From assembly GCF_013112485.1 (NCBI RefSeq), contig NZ_JABFHG010000005.1:1-64000 (forward strand): 64,000 nt of DNA, written 5' to 3'. The notes under the pieces were generated by a model, which did no database searches, had not been told where the DNA came from, and worked only from the letters and a program-made list of their open reading frames with translations. This DNA comes from Roseicella sp. DB1501 (lineage in GTDB: Bacteria; Pseudomonadota; Alphaproteobacteria; Acetobacterales; Acetobacteraceae). Positions 35,050-42,998 of this stretch are shown here, piece by piece. The translations under genes and the position numbers were made by a program. Every line of letters begins with the position of its first letter. The first letter of the stretch is position 1.

Positions 35050-36033
35050 ATGCAACGCCGGACCCTCCTGCTCGCCACGGCGGGCCTCGCCCTGCCTGCC
35101 CTCCTCCGGGCGCCCCTCGCCCGGGCCCAGGGCAACTATCCCGACCGCCCGGTGCGCATGGTGGTGCCCTGGCCGCCCGGCCAGGCGACGGACCTCATGG
35201 CCCGCGTCGCGGCGCAGCAGATCGCGGCGCAATGGGGCCAGCCGATGGTGCCGGAGAACCGCGCCGGCGCGGGCGGCATGATCGGCACCGATGCCGTGGC
35301 GAAGGCGGCGCCGGACGGCTACACCATCCTCGCCGCCTCGACCGGGCCCATCACCACCGCGCCGCTGGTGCAGCGCACGCCCTATGATCCGGAGAAGGAT
35401 TTCGCGCCGGTCGCGATGATCGGCATCTCGCCCTATGTGCTCAGCGTGAACCCGAACTTCCCGGCCAGGACCGCAGCGGAGTTCGTGGCGAAGGTGCGGG
35501 CCGAGCCGGGCAAGTACACCTATGCCTCCTCCGGAACCGGCGCGGCGGCGCATCTCATCACCCTGATGTTCCTCTCGGCGGCGAAGCTCGACACCGTGCA
35601 CGTGCCCTTCCAGGGCAGCGGGCCGGCGCTCACCGCCGTCATGGCCGGGCAGGTGGATTTCGCCGTCGACACGTTGGCCGCGACCGGGCCGCTGGTGAAG
35701 CAGGGCGGGCTGCGCGCGCTCGGCATCTCGCTCGCCGCGGGCAGCGAGCTGGCGCCCGACATCCCGCCGCTCGAGAAGGCGGCCGGGCTGCAGCGCTTCG
35801 ATGTCGGCGCCTTCGGTGGCTATATGGCGCCGGCCGGCACCCCGGCCCCGATCCTGCAGCGTCTGGCGGAGGAGACGAAGCGCGCCCTCGCCGTCGCCGA
35901 GGTGCGGCAGCGCTTCGCCAGCATCGGCTTCCAGCCGCTGCACCGCGACACGGCGGATTTCGTGGCCTTCCTCAAGACCCATCGCGAGGAGTTCCGCAAG
36001 GTCATCGCGGAGAACAAGATCCAGGTGGATTGA
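35050..36033 (+). CDS. Bug-family tripartite tricarboxylate transporter receptor (copy 2)
   Basis: A 327-residue paralogue of the preceding gene with the same order of motifs: YPDRPVRMVVPWPPGQATD, ENRAGAGGMIGTDAVAKAAP, YASSGTGAAAHL and HVPFQGSGPALTAVMAGQVD. The signal peptide ends near LARAQGNYP. The pair probably arose by tandem duplication followed by divergence. The gap of about 90 bp lacks a terminator, so both may be co-transcribed. Confidence 0.92.
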   Translation: MQRRTLLLATAGLALPALLRAPLARAQGNYPDRPVRMVVPWPPGQATDLMARVAAQQIAAQWGQPMVPENRAGAGGMIGTDAVAKAAPDGYTILAASTGPITTAPLVQRTPYDPEKDFAPVAMIGISPYVLSVNPNFPARTAAEFVAKVRAEPGKYTYASSGTGAAAHLITLMFLSAAKLDTVHVPFQGSGPALTAVMAGQVDFAVDTLAATGPLVKQGGLRALGISLAAGSELAPDIPPLEKAAGLQRFDVGAFGGYMAPAGTPAPILQRLAEETKRALAVAEVRQRFASIGFQPLHRDTADFVAFLKTHREEFRKVIAENKIQVD

Positions 36034-36178
36034 GCCTCGGGGGCCGGTCCGGGCCGGGCTGCCCGGCGCCGGACCGGGTCTCCCATCGGTCGGCGCTGCA
36101 CCGCAATTCCTTCGGGCGGCTGCCGCGATGTGCTAGGAGTCCCTGGCCGGGCCGGGACTCCCACCAGGGAAGCACGCC

Positions 36179-36442
36179 ATGCCCATTCGTGCCTTGAAAG
36201 CGTCCACCGCCTCGGCCGGCGCTCACGTGAAGGCCAATCTCCGCGTCTGGACCAGCCTGCTCTTCGGCCTGTGCATCCTCATGGCCGCGCTGCGATGGAG
36301 CGACCTGCTCGGTCTGGGCGGCGTCTGGAGCGACATCCTGGTGCTCTGCGCCATGGCGCTCGGGGTGCTGCTTATCATGATCAGCCATGAGGGGTATGAC
36401 GAGGAGGCCGGCCTGGCCGAAGGCGTGCCCCCCGCCGTCTGA
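36179..36442 (+). CDS. Small inner-membrane protein
   Basis: An 87-residue protein with two hydrophobic segments, WTSLLFGLCILMAALRW (about 24-40) and WSDILVLCAMALGVLLIMI (about 50-68), and an acidic C-terminal tail (HEGYDEEAGLAEGV). Codon use fits the genome. I know no family for it. Confidence 0.6.
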   Translation: MPIRALKASTASAGAHVKANLRVWTSLLFGLCILMAALRWSDLLGLGGVWSDILVLCAMALGVLLIMISHEGYDEEAGLAEGVPPAV

Positions 36443-36582
36443 CGGTCCGCCGCGCCGCCCGACCGCCGGAGGGCAGCCGGGACGGGTCCGCTGGCGGCGA
36501 TTTTCAGCCGCAGCCCCGGCCGTTCGCGGGAACCCCGATTGTCGCCGTCGATTTGGGCAAGACGACAATCTGGGAGGCGGAC

Positions 36583-36888
36583 ATGCCCCGCGGAGACAAG
36601 TCGAAGTACACGGACAAGCAGAAGCGCCAGGCCGAGCACATCGCCGAAGGCTATGAGCATCGCGGCGTGCCCGATGCGGAGGCCGAGCGGCGCGCCTGGG
36701 CCACCGTCAACAAGGAGACGGGCGGCGGCAACAAGAGCGGCTCGGGACGCGACGTCGCGGACACGCATGCCTCCTCCGAGAAGGGCGGTAAGCTCGGCGG
36801 CAAGGCCTCGGCGGCACGATCTGCGGCAGCCCGGTCGGCTTCGGCGCGGAAGGCCGCAGCCACGCGCAAGCGGAATGCCGAGACCTAG
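36583..36888 (+). CDS. Small basic KGG-type hypothetical protein
   Basis: A 101-residue, very basic soluble protein. The N-terminal half (KYTDKQKRQAEHIAEGYEHR, ERRAWATVNKETGGGNKSGSG) matches a widespread small proteobacterial family often labelled plasmid-stabilisation-like; that label is not backed by a known mechanism. The C-terminal half is a low-complexity Lys/Arg/Ala/Ser tail (GGKASAARSAAARSASARKA) suited to nucleic-acid contact. GGGAGG precedes ATG 36583. The stop codon overlaps the start of a palindromic repeat. Confidence 0.75.
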   Translation: MPRGDKSKYTDKQKRQAEHIAEGYEHRGVPDAEAERRAWATVNKETGGGNKSGSGRDVADTHASSEKGGKLGGKASAARSAAARSASARKAAATRKRNAET

Positions 36889-36991
36889 AGCGTGATCCGC
36901 TCACACGAATTCGCGGATCATGGTCCAGGCCGTTGTTTGATCGCGTGCTTCACGCTTTTCGGTGAGTCCGCCTCAAGCGATCACGCTCTGG
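36885..36991. repeat. Palindromic intergenic repeat, modules A and C
   Basis: Opens with CTAGAGCGTGATCCGC, whose TAG is the stop codon of the preceding gene, and closes with GCGATCACGCTCTGG. The outer 11-bp ends (36887-36897, 36979-36989) are perfect inverted complements. Internally GATCCGC / GCGGATC pair across a TCACACGAATTC loop like that at 3565-3576. Module C (36931-36991) is nearly identical to 32458-32517. Confidence 0.92.
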
Positions 36992-37000
36992 ACAGGTCCC

Positions 37001-37057
37001 GTTCGAGTGGAAACGCTCGAACAGGTGAAGATGCTCTGAAAGCAACGGGCTGGAGCA
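37001..37057. repeat. Palindromic intergenic repeat, module B (inverted copy)
   Basis: A 7-bp perfect inverted repeat GTTCGAG / CTCGAAC (37001-37022) is followed by GGTGAAGATGCTCTGAAAGC and AACGGGCTGGAGC, the reverse complement of the block at 3594-3620. Together with the previous entry it forms a composite element between convergent genes. Confidence 0.85.
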
Positions 37058-37176
37058 TCTGCCGCGAACGCAGGTGAGCGGAAGAAGCTCTATCCGTTCA
37101 GCAGCGCAGCGCGACCGGCGCAGGTGAACCGGCCCGTGCGATACCAGGCGTCACGCCAGGCATTCCCTTCGGGCGG

Positions 37177-38181
37177 CTATTCCGCCGCTGCGCGGGCCTG
37201 GTCCCACCAGGCGCATTCGCCGGGCATCAGCCGGTGGTTGCCGGGCAGCACCTGCACCGGTGCGCGCTCGCCATCGGCCGCTGCCTGCAGCCGCAGGCGC
37301 CGTGCCTCGGCGCGCATCGCCTCGCTGCCCCATTGCCGCTCATGCCCCCAGAGGCTGGGGCCGGAGCGCATCTCCACCGCCTGCCAGCTGGCGGGATCCA
37401 CCTGCCGTCCGCCCCAGCCATATTCGATCATGAAGCCGCCCGGGGTGCGGGCGTAGAAGCTGGTCATCAGGTCGTTGGTATGGCGGCCTAGGCTGGTCGC
37501 CACCCGCCCCTCTGCCAGCATCGCCAGGTCGTAGCCCTGACCGACATCGTCGAGCTGGAACAGCTCCACCATCAGGTGGTGCAGCCCGGCCTGGCCGGTC
37601 TCGATCAATGCCAGGGAATGGTGCCGCGGGTTCACGTGCAGGAAATAGGCATGGAAGGGGTTGGTCACGTAGTCGGAGACGCGGAAGCCGAGCAGGTCGC
37701 GGTAGAAGCCCAGCGCCTCCGCCATGCGCGGCACCGTCAGCACCGCATGCCCCATGCCGAGCGCGCCGGTGCGGAAGCCGCTGATGCAGCGCCCGGGCCG
37801 GAAGGGCTCCGGCGTGCTCTCGGCGCCATGGACGATCTCGAGGCGGTTGCCGAGCGGGTCCGCCGTGACCACCAGCCCGGCCACCCGGCGCTGCGCCGCG
37901 AGCGCCGCATCGCCGCGGGCGACCGGCAGGCCCGCCGCCTCCAGCCGCGCCACCAACGCGTCGAGCGCCGCGCCATCCGCCACCTCCCAGCCGAAGAAGC
38001 GTGCCCGGTCCCGCGCACCGGGCGTCACGACCAGACGCTGCCGGCGGTCGTCCATGCGGAAGACGAGCTGCGCGGCGCTGCGCTCGGCGAGCTGCAGGCC
38101 GAGGAAGCCGGTGCCGTAGCCGGCCCAGTCCTCTGGGCAGCGCGCCTCGATCCCGACATAGCCGAGCGCCTGGATGCTCAT
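37177..38181 (-). CDS. Type I extradiol dioxygenase-like VOC protein
   Basis: A 334-residue two-domain vicinal-oxygen-chelate protein with the size and layout of 2,3-dihydroxybiphenyl 1,2-dioxygenase or catechol 2,3-dioxygenase. The likely iron ligands are H145 (GMGHAVL), H201 or H202 (LHHLMVE) and E253 (FMIEYGWGG), at the expected spacing. It would cleave a catechol-type ring beside the two hydroxyls. The rest of a meta-cleavage pathway is not adjacent; the next minus-strand genes are a PhyH oxygenase and a thioesterase. Confidence 0.86.
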   Translation of the reverse strand: MSIQALGYVGIEARCPEDWAGYGTGFLGLQLAERSAAQLVFRMDDRRQRLVVTPGARDRARFFGWEVADGAALDALVARLEAAGLPVARGDAALAAQRRVAGLVVTADPLGNRLEIVHGAESTPEPFRPGRCISGFRTGALGMGHAVLTVPRMAEALGFYRDLLGFRVSDYVTNPFHAYFLHVNPRHHSLALIETGQAGLHHLMVELFQLDDVGQGYDLAMLAEGRVATSLGRHTNDLMTSFYARTPGGFMIEYGWGGRQVDPASWQAVEMRSGPSLWGHERQWGSEAMRAEARRLRLQAAADGERAPVQVLPGNHRLMPGECAWWDQARAAAE

Positions 38182-38278
38182 GCCCCTCTCCTCCCTGCCC
38201 CGGCGCCGAGGCGCCCAGGAAAGCTTGGTCCAAAGCCTGGTCTGAGGAGCCTACAGCCACTTGCCCCGCCCCGGCAGC

Positions 38279-39130
38279 TCAATGTGCGAGCGACATCTCC
38301 GGGATGCTCTCGCTCGCCAGCCAGAAGCGGTTGAGGCTGTCGGCATGTGCCGCCCGCGCCGCCGCATCCGCCTCGGCCCGCGGCGCCGGCTCCAGGTCGA
38401 AATGCCCGTACCGGTCCTCGCCGCGAACCAACGTCGCCGAGAGCCGCGTCGTCCCAACATGCCGCACCCGCGTCGGGATGTAGCTGATGCCGAGGCCGAT
38501 GCGGTCCTCCGCCGCCCGGTTTGGCGCCGAGGTGTGCAGCACCAGCGTGTCGTGCAACGAGAACTCGCCGGGCGCGAGCGGGATCGGCACCGCCTGCGCG
38601 GCCTCCGGCGCCACGGCCACGGTCTGGCCGCGCGAGAGCATCACCCGCGGGTCCTTGCGGTCGGCATGCGGCAGCTGGCCGTGCCGGTGGCTGCCGGGCA
38701 GGACGGTGACGCAGCCGCTCTCCTCCGTGCTCGGCGTCAGCGCCAGCCAGGCGGTGACATGCTCATGCGGCATCAGGCCGAAATAGGTGGCGTCCTGGTG
38801 CCAGGGGACGAAGCCCTCGCTCCGCGCCGGCTTCCACCAGAGCGTGGTGTGGAAGACCAGGATATCCGGGCCGATGACGTCCTCGACGGCATCGAGGATG
38901 GCCGGGTGCCGCACCAGCGCCGCCGCCCAGGGAAAGAGCAGGTAGGGCTTCACCCGGCTCGAGGGCTGCCGCAGCCCGGCCGAGGATTCCGGCCGCGCCG
39001 CCTCGCCGCAGCAGCGGCGCACATCATCCAGCCAGCGCCCGGCCTGTTCGGCATCGACGGCGCGCAGCGGCGCCACATAGCCTTCCCGCCGATAGACGGC
39101 GACCTGCTCCTCCGACATCCGCTTGCCCAT
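38279..39130 (-). CDS. Phytanoyl-CoA dioxygenase (PhyH) family protein
   Basis: A 283-residue Fe(II)/2-oxoglutarate oxygenase. The metal triad is H111 and D113 (WHQDATYF) and probably H199 (LHTSAPNR); R210 may bind 2-oxoglutarate. PhyH members hydroxylate diverse small molecules, so the substrate is open. I chose ATG 39130, preceded by AGGAGG, over an upstream ATG. About 40 bp separates it from the thioesterase gene upstream, suggesting one transcript. Confidence 0.87.
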   Translation of the reverse strand: MGKRMSEEQVAVYRREGYVAPLRAVDAEQAGRWLDDVRRCCGEAARPESSAGLRQPSSRVKPYLLFPWAAALVRHPAILDAVEDVIGPDILVFHTTLWWKPARSEGFVPWHQDATYFGLMPHEHVTAWLALTPSTEESGCVTVLPGSHRHGQLPHADRKDPRVMLSRGQTVAVAPEAAQAVPIPLAPGEFSLHDTLVLHTSAPNRAAEDRIGLGISYIPTRVRHVGTTRLSATLVRGEDRYGHFDLEPAPRAEADAAARAAHADSLNRFWLASESIPEMSLAH

Positions 39131-39171
39131 CCCGGCCTCCTGTCCTGCGAGCTTAGCAATCACCCTGCCAA

Positions 39172-39894
39172 TCACCCTGCCACCGGGGCCGGCACCACCC
39201 AGGTGGCGCGGGCGAGGCCGCGCAGCCCGCCATCCTCGCCGAAGAGCGCCGTGCCCGCCTGCAGCTTCCGCCCCTCGCGGCCGATCTGCCAGCCGAGCAC
39301 CGTCACCGCCTCGCCGGGCAGGATGCGGCCCTCCAGCCGCCCGGTGATGCGGCCGAGCAGCATGGATTGCGGCGCGGCATTGACCGTGAAGGCGAAGGAC
39401 CCGGCGCAGTCGAGCGCCGACCAGAGGAATTCAAGGGCGATGGCGCCATCCGGCCCGGCGAAACCAACATCCGGCCGCCAAGCCCCGGCGGCGATGTCCG
39501 GCCGCCCCTCGACCCGGCCGGTGAAGACCCGCAGCCCGGTTCCCTCGGGCCAGGCCGAGCCGCAGACGAAGCAGAGACCGGTCGAATGGGTGAAGGGGCT
39601 GGCGAGGAACCAGCGCGTCGCCGCCGCCGCCTCCGCCGGCGTCGGCGGGCTTGGCGGGACGAGGTCGAGCGCCGCCTCCCGCGCCTCGGCGATGACCGTG
39701 CCCGCCGCGTCCCGCGCCACGACGCCGCCCTCGGATGCGGTGATGTCGAGCGGCACCTCCAGCGGCCAGCCGCGGCGGAGCGTCACCTCGGCCGGCTGGC
39801 TGCCGAGCCGCGCCGCCATGAGGCCGGCGACATAGCCGCCATTGCCGATGCCGGCGGGGCCGCGGAACCGGGCGGGAATGCGAAGCGAAGTCAC
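39172..39894 (-). CDS. Hotdog-fold thioesterase-like protein
   Basis: A 240-residue protein with a double-hotdog layout: an N-terminal half (RFRGPAGIGNGGYVAGLMAA) and a C-terminal half with ALEFLWSALDCAGSFAF. A CFVCG motif lies between. The pattern N-GGY and W..LD resembles acyl-CoA thioesterases of the PaaI/TesB superfamily. The GTG start at 39894 overlaps the cupin stop (GTGA), so it is translationally coupled to the upstream cupin gene. Confidence 0.72.
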   Translation of the reverse strand: MTSLRIPARFRGPAGIGNGGYVAGLMAARLGSQPAEVTLRRGWPLEVPLDITASEGGVVARDAAGTVIAEAREAALDLVPPSPPTPAEAAAATRWFLASPFTHSTGLCFVCGSAWPEGTGLRVFTGRVEGRPDIAAGAWRPDVGFAGPDGAIALEFLWSALDCAGSFAFTVNAAPQSMLLGRITGRLEGRILPGEAVTVLGWQIGREGRKLQAGTALFGEDGGLRGLARATWVVPAPVAG

Positions 39895-40331
39895 TGCGCC
39901 TCCGCGGGCGTCGCGGTCGCCGGACCCTCGCCGACGATCAGCAGGACTGCCGGCTCGTCCTTGGCGCCGTCGTAATGCACGCCCTTCGCGGCATGGGTGA
40001 CGAAGCTGCCGGCCGGCGCGGCGACCGTCGCCTCGGACTCGAAGCGCGGGCCGGTGCCCATCCACCATGTCCCGGAGAGGACGGTGATGAAGCGGTCATG
40101 TGGATGGAAATGCGGCCGCGACATATGGCCCGGGAGCCACTTCACCATCACGGCGTAGAAGCCGGGCTTCGCCGGGTCGCCGACCAGCACCGCCTGCTGG
40201 TTCCCGGCTGCCGTGACCGGGCCCCAGGGGATCTGATCGGGCAGCCGCACCATGATCGCGCGCGGGTCGAGCTCGGCCGCGGCGGCTGGCAGGGCCAGCA
40301 GCGCCAGGGCGAGCAGCAGACGCTTGGTCAT
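39891..40331 (-). CDS. Secreted cupin-domain protein
   Basis: A 146-residue periplasmic protein. The signal peptide is MTKRLLLALALLALPAAAAE. A single cupin barrel carries HFHPHDRF (H74, H76, H78) and the second-motif histidines H113 and H119, enough for a metal site. WGPVTAAGNQQAVLVGDP and GFYAVMVKWLPGHMSRP are typical of the DUF4437/ChrR-like cupins. It is upstream of the thioesterase with a 4-bp overlap. Function unknown; a lyase or dioxygenase role is possible. Confidence 0.82.
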   Translation of the reverse strand: MTKRLLLALALLALPAAAAELDPRAIMVRLPDQIPWGPVTAAGNQQAVLVGDPAKPGFYAVMVKWLPGHMSRPHFHPHDRFITVLSGTWWMGTGPRFESEATVAAPAGSFVTHAAKGVHYDGAKDEPAVLLIVGEGPATATPAEAQ

Positions 40332-40360
40332 GAATTGGTTCCTCCCTCCCGCCCGCGGCG

Positions 40361-42994
40361 TCACAGCAACGCCTTGGACGCCTTCTCGAAGCTGCCCTTC
40401 GACAGATTCGGCGTGTCCAGCACCCGCTGCAGCTCCCGCCGCATCAGCGCGCCGCGTGACGGCGCCTGCCGCCGCCACTGGCCGAGCGGGCCGATCAGCC
40501 GCGCCGCGATCGAGCCGTTGATCGGATCGAGCGCGATCACCGCATCGGCAAGGAAGCGATAGCCCTCCCCCGACTCCGCATGGAATTGCCCGGGATTGCC
40601 GGCAGCGAAGGCGCCGATCAGCGAGCGGGCCCGGTTGGGGTTCCGCAGGTCGAAATCCGGATGCGCGTAGAGTTGCCGCACCGCCTCGATCGCATCCGGC
40701 CGGTCGGCCATGGCCTGGATGGAGAACCACTTGTCGAGCACCAACTCGTCGCCGCGCCAGCGGGCATGGAAGGCGGCCAGCGCCTCGTCGCGCGCCGGCA
40801 TCTCGGTGCCGGCGAGCACGCCGAGCGCCGCCAAGCTGTCGGTCATGTTGGTGGCGGCGTCGAACTGCGCCTTGGCCAGCGCGACATCGCCGGCCGCTGC
40901 GAGATAGCCGAGGCAGATGTTGCGCAGGGCGCGCCTTCCGATGCTGCGCCCGTCGATCCGGTAGGGCCCGGTCTCGGCCAGCGCGTCATAGGTCGCGCGC
41001 AGGGCCGGCCCGCAGCGTCGGCCGATCTCCTCCCGCAGCCCCTTCCGCACGCGATGGATGGTGACCGGGTCAGCGACCGCCATCTGGTCGGCGAGGAAGC
41101 CCTCGCCCGGCAGGGCCAGCGCCTCGGCAGCGAAGGCCGGATCCGCCTCGGCCCCGGCCAGCGTGTTCGCCACCGCCTCCGCCAGCGCCGGGTCGAAGCC
41201 AGGCGTCTCGCCCCGCTGCGCCGCCGCGACCATCTCCAGCATCACCGAGCTCGCGTATTGCTGGCCGCTCTCCCAGCGCACGAAGGGGTCGCTGTCATGC
41301 ACGGCGAGGAAGCGGAGCTGCTCGCGCGGCACGCCCTGCAGCCGCACCGGCGCCGAGAAGCCGCGCAGCAGTGAGGGCACCGGTCGCGCCGGCACCTCCT
41401 CGAAGGTGAAGGACTGCTCGGCGCCCTCCAGCAGCAGCGTGCGGGTGCCGGATTGCGCCGCATTCTCGCCGGCGAGCCGCGTTGGCAGCTCGCCGCCGTC
41501 CGGGCCGAGCAGGCCCATCGCCACCGGGATGGGCAGCGGGTGTTTCTCCGGCTGGCCAGGCGTCGGCGGCGTATGCTGGCGGAGGGTGAGGGTGTAGCGG
41601 CGCGCCGCCGGGTCGTACCGCTCCTCGGCGGTGAGCTCTGGCGTGCCGGCCTGGTCGTACCAGCCCATGAAGGCCGAGAGGTCGATGCCGGAGGCATCCT
41701 GCATGGCGGCCACGAAATCCTCGATCGTCACCGCCTGGTTGTCGTTGCGGGCGATGTAGAGATCCATGCCGCGCCGGAAGGCGTCGGGGCCGATGCGCGT
41801 ATGGATCAGCCGCACCACCTCGGCCCCCTTCTGGTAGACCGTCGGCGTGTAGAAATTATCGATCTCGATATAGCTGTCCGGCCGCACGGGATGCGCCATC
41901 GGCCCGGCATCCTCGGGGAATTGCGCCGCCCGCAGCCCGCGCACGTCGCCGATCCGCTTCACCGCGCGGCTGCCCATATCGGCCGAGAATTCCTGGTCGC
42001 GGAAGACGGTCAGCCCCTCCTTCAGGGAGAGCTGGAACCAGTCGCGGCAGGTGACGCGGTTGCCCGTCCAATTGTGGAAATATTCGTGCGCGATGACCGT
42101 CTCGATGCCCTGCCAGTCGCCATCGGTCGCCGTCTCCGGGCTGGCGAGGACGTATTTCGTGTTGAAGACGTTGAGCCCCTTGTTCTCCATCGCGCCCATG
42201 TTGAAATCGGAGACGGCGGCGATGTTGAAGACGTCGAGGTCGTATTCCAGCCCGAAGACCTGCTCATCCCAGGCCATGGAGCGCTTCAGGCTGTCCATGG
42301 CATGGAAGCAGCGATCCTCGTCGCCGCGGCGGACCCAGATGTTGAGCGCCACATCGCGGCCCGATCTGGTGGTGAAGCGGTCGGCGACATTCACCAGGTC
42401 GCCGGCGACGAGGGCGAAGAGGTAGCTCGGCTTCGGATGCGGATCGACCCATCGGGCCCAATGGGCGTTGCCCTCCCCCTGGCCCGTCCCCGCCGGATTG
42501 CCGTTCGAGAGCAGCACCGGGCAGAGCGTCCGGTCGGCGGTGATCGTCACCTCGTAGCGCGACATCACGTCCGGCCGGTCCGGGAAGAAGGTGATGCGGC
42601 GGAAGCCCTCGGCCTCGCATTGCGTGTAGTAGTTGCCGCCCGAGGTATAGAGGCCGGACAGCGCCGTGTTGCGCTCCGGCGCGATGCGCACCAGCGTCTC
42701 CAGCAGCCCGGCAGCCGGCGGGTCCGCGATGCTGAGCGAGCCGTCCTCGCCGAGCCGGCAGCGTTCCGGCGGCAGCACGGCGCCATCCAGCCGCGCCTCC
42801 AGCAGTTCCAGCCCCTCCCCATCCAGGCGCAGCGGCGCGTCCGGCGCCGCCAGCGGGTTCCGCCGCAGGGCCAGCCGCGCCCGCACCAGCGTCGCGGCCG
42901 GGTCAAGGGTGAAATCCAGCGCGACCGTATCGACCAGATAGGCGGGCGGGGCGTAGTCGCCGCGGCGGATGGTGACGGGGGTGTCGGTTCTCAT
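40361..42994 (-). CDS. pepN: Aminopeptidase N
   Basis: An 877-residue cytoplasmic M1 metallopeptidase that removes N-terminal residues from peptides. The exopeptidase motif GAMEN is at 267-271; the zinc site is HEYFH (303-307) with E326 in SLKEGLTVF; the DUF3458 Ig-like and C-terminal helical domains follow. Length and motifs match the gammaproteobacterial PepN type. It ends the long minus-strand gene run and lies 4 bp after the DMFase-like gene, so it may share its transcript. Confidence 0.96.
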   Translation of the reverse strand: MRTDTPVTIRRGDYAPPAYLVDTVALDFTLDPAATLVRARLALRRNPLAAPDAPLRLDGEGLELLEARLDGAVLPPERCRLGEDGSLSIADPPAAGLLETLVRIAPERNTALSGLYTSGGNYYTQCEAEGFRRITFFPDRPDVMSRYEVTITADRTLCPVLLSNGNPAGTGQGEGNAHWARWVDPHPKPSYLFALVAGDLVNVADRFTTRSGRDVALNIWVRRGDEDRCFHAMDSLKRSMAWDEQVFGLEYDLDVFNIAAVSDFNMGAMENKGLNVFNTKYVLASPETATDGDWQGIETVIAHEYFHNWTGNRVTCRDWFQLSLKEGLTVFRDQEFSADMGSRAVKRIGDVRGLRAAQFPEDAGPMAHPVRPDSYIEIDNFYTPTVYQKGAEVVRLIHTRIGPDAFRRGMDLYIARNDNQAVTIEDFVAAMQDASGIDLSAFMGWYDQAGTPELTAEERYDPAARRYTLTLRQHTPPTPGQPEKHPLPIPVAMGLLGPDGGELPTRLAGENAAQSGTRTLLLEGAEQSFTFEEVPARPVPSLLRGFSAPVRLQGVPREQLRFLAVHDSDPFVRWESGQQYASSVMLEMVAAAQRGETPGFDPALAEAVANTLAGAEADPAFAAEALALPGEGFLADQMAVADPVTIHRVRKGLREEIGRRCGPALRATYDALAETGPYRIDGRSIGRRALRNICLGYLAAAGDVALAKAQFDAATNMTDSLAALGVLAGTEMPARDEALAAFHARWRGDELVLDKWFSIQAMADRPDAIEAVRQLYAHPDFDLRNPNRARSLIGAFAAGNPGQFHAESGEGYRFLADAVIALDPINGSIAARLIGPLGQWRRQAPSRGALMRRELQRVLDTPNLSKGSFEKASKALL

Positions 42995-42998
42995 GCGG

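Noticed and set aside
32994-35135. A 713-codon minus-strand frame starting inside the Bug receptor genes
   Set aside because: Only the last 284 codons (alpha/beta hydrolase, start 33845 with AGGAGG) are real; the upstream part is antisense to the receptors.
32412-37060. tRNA or structured RNA gene in the hairpin-rich intergenic regions
   Set aside because: The stems are long simple palindromes without cloverleaf spacing, T-loop or CCA, and they recur as dispersed repeats.
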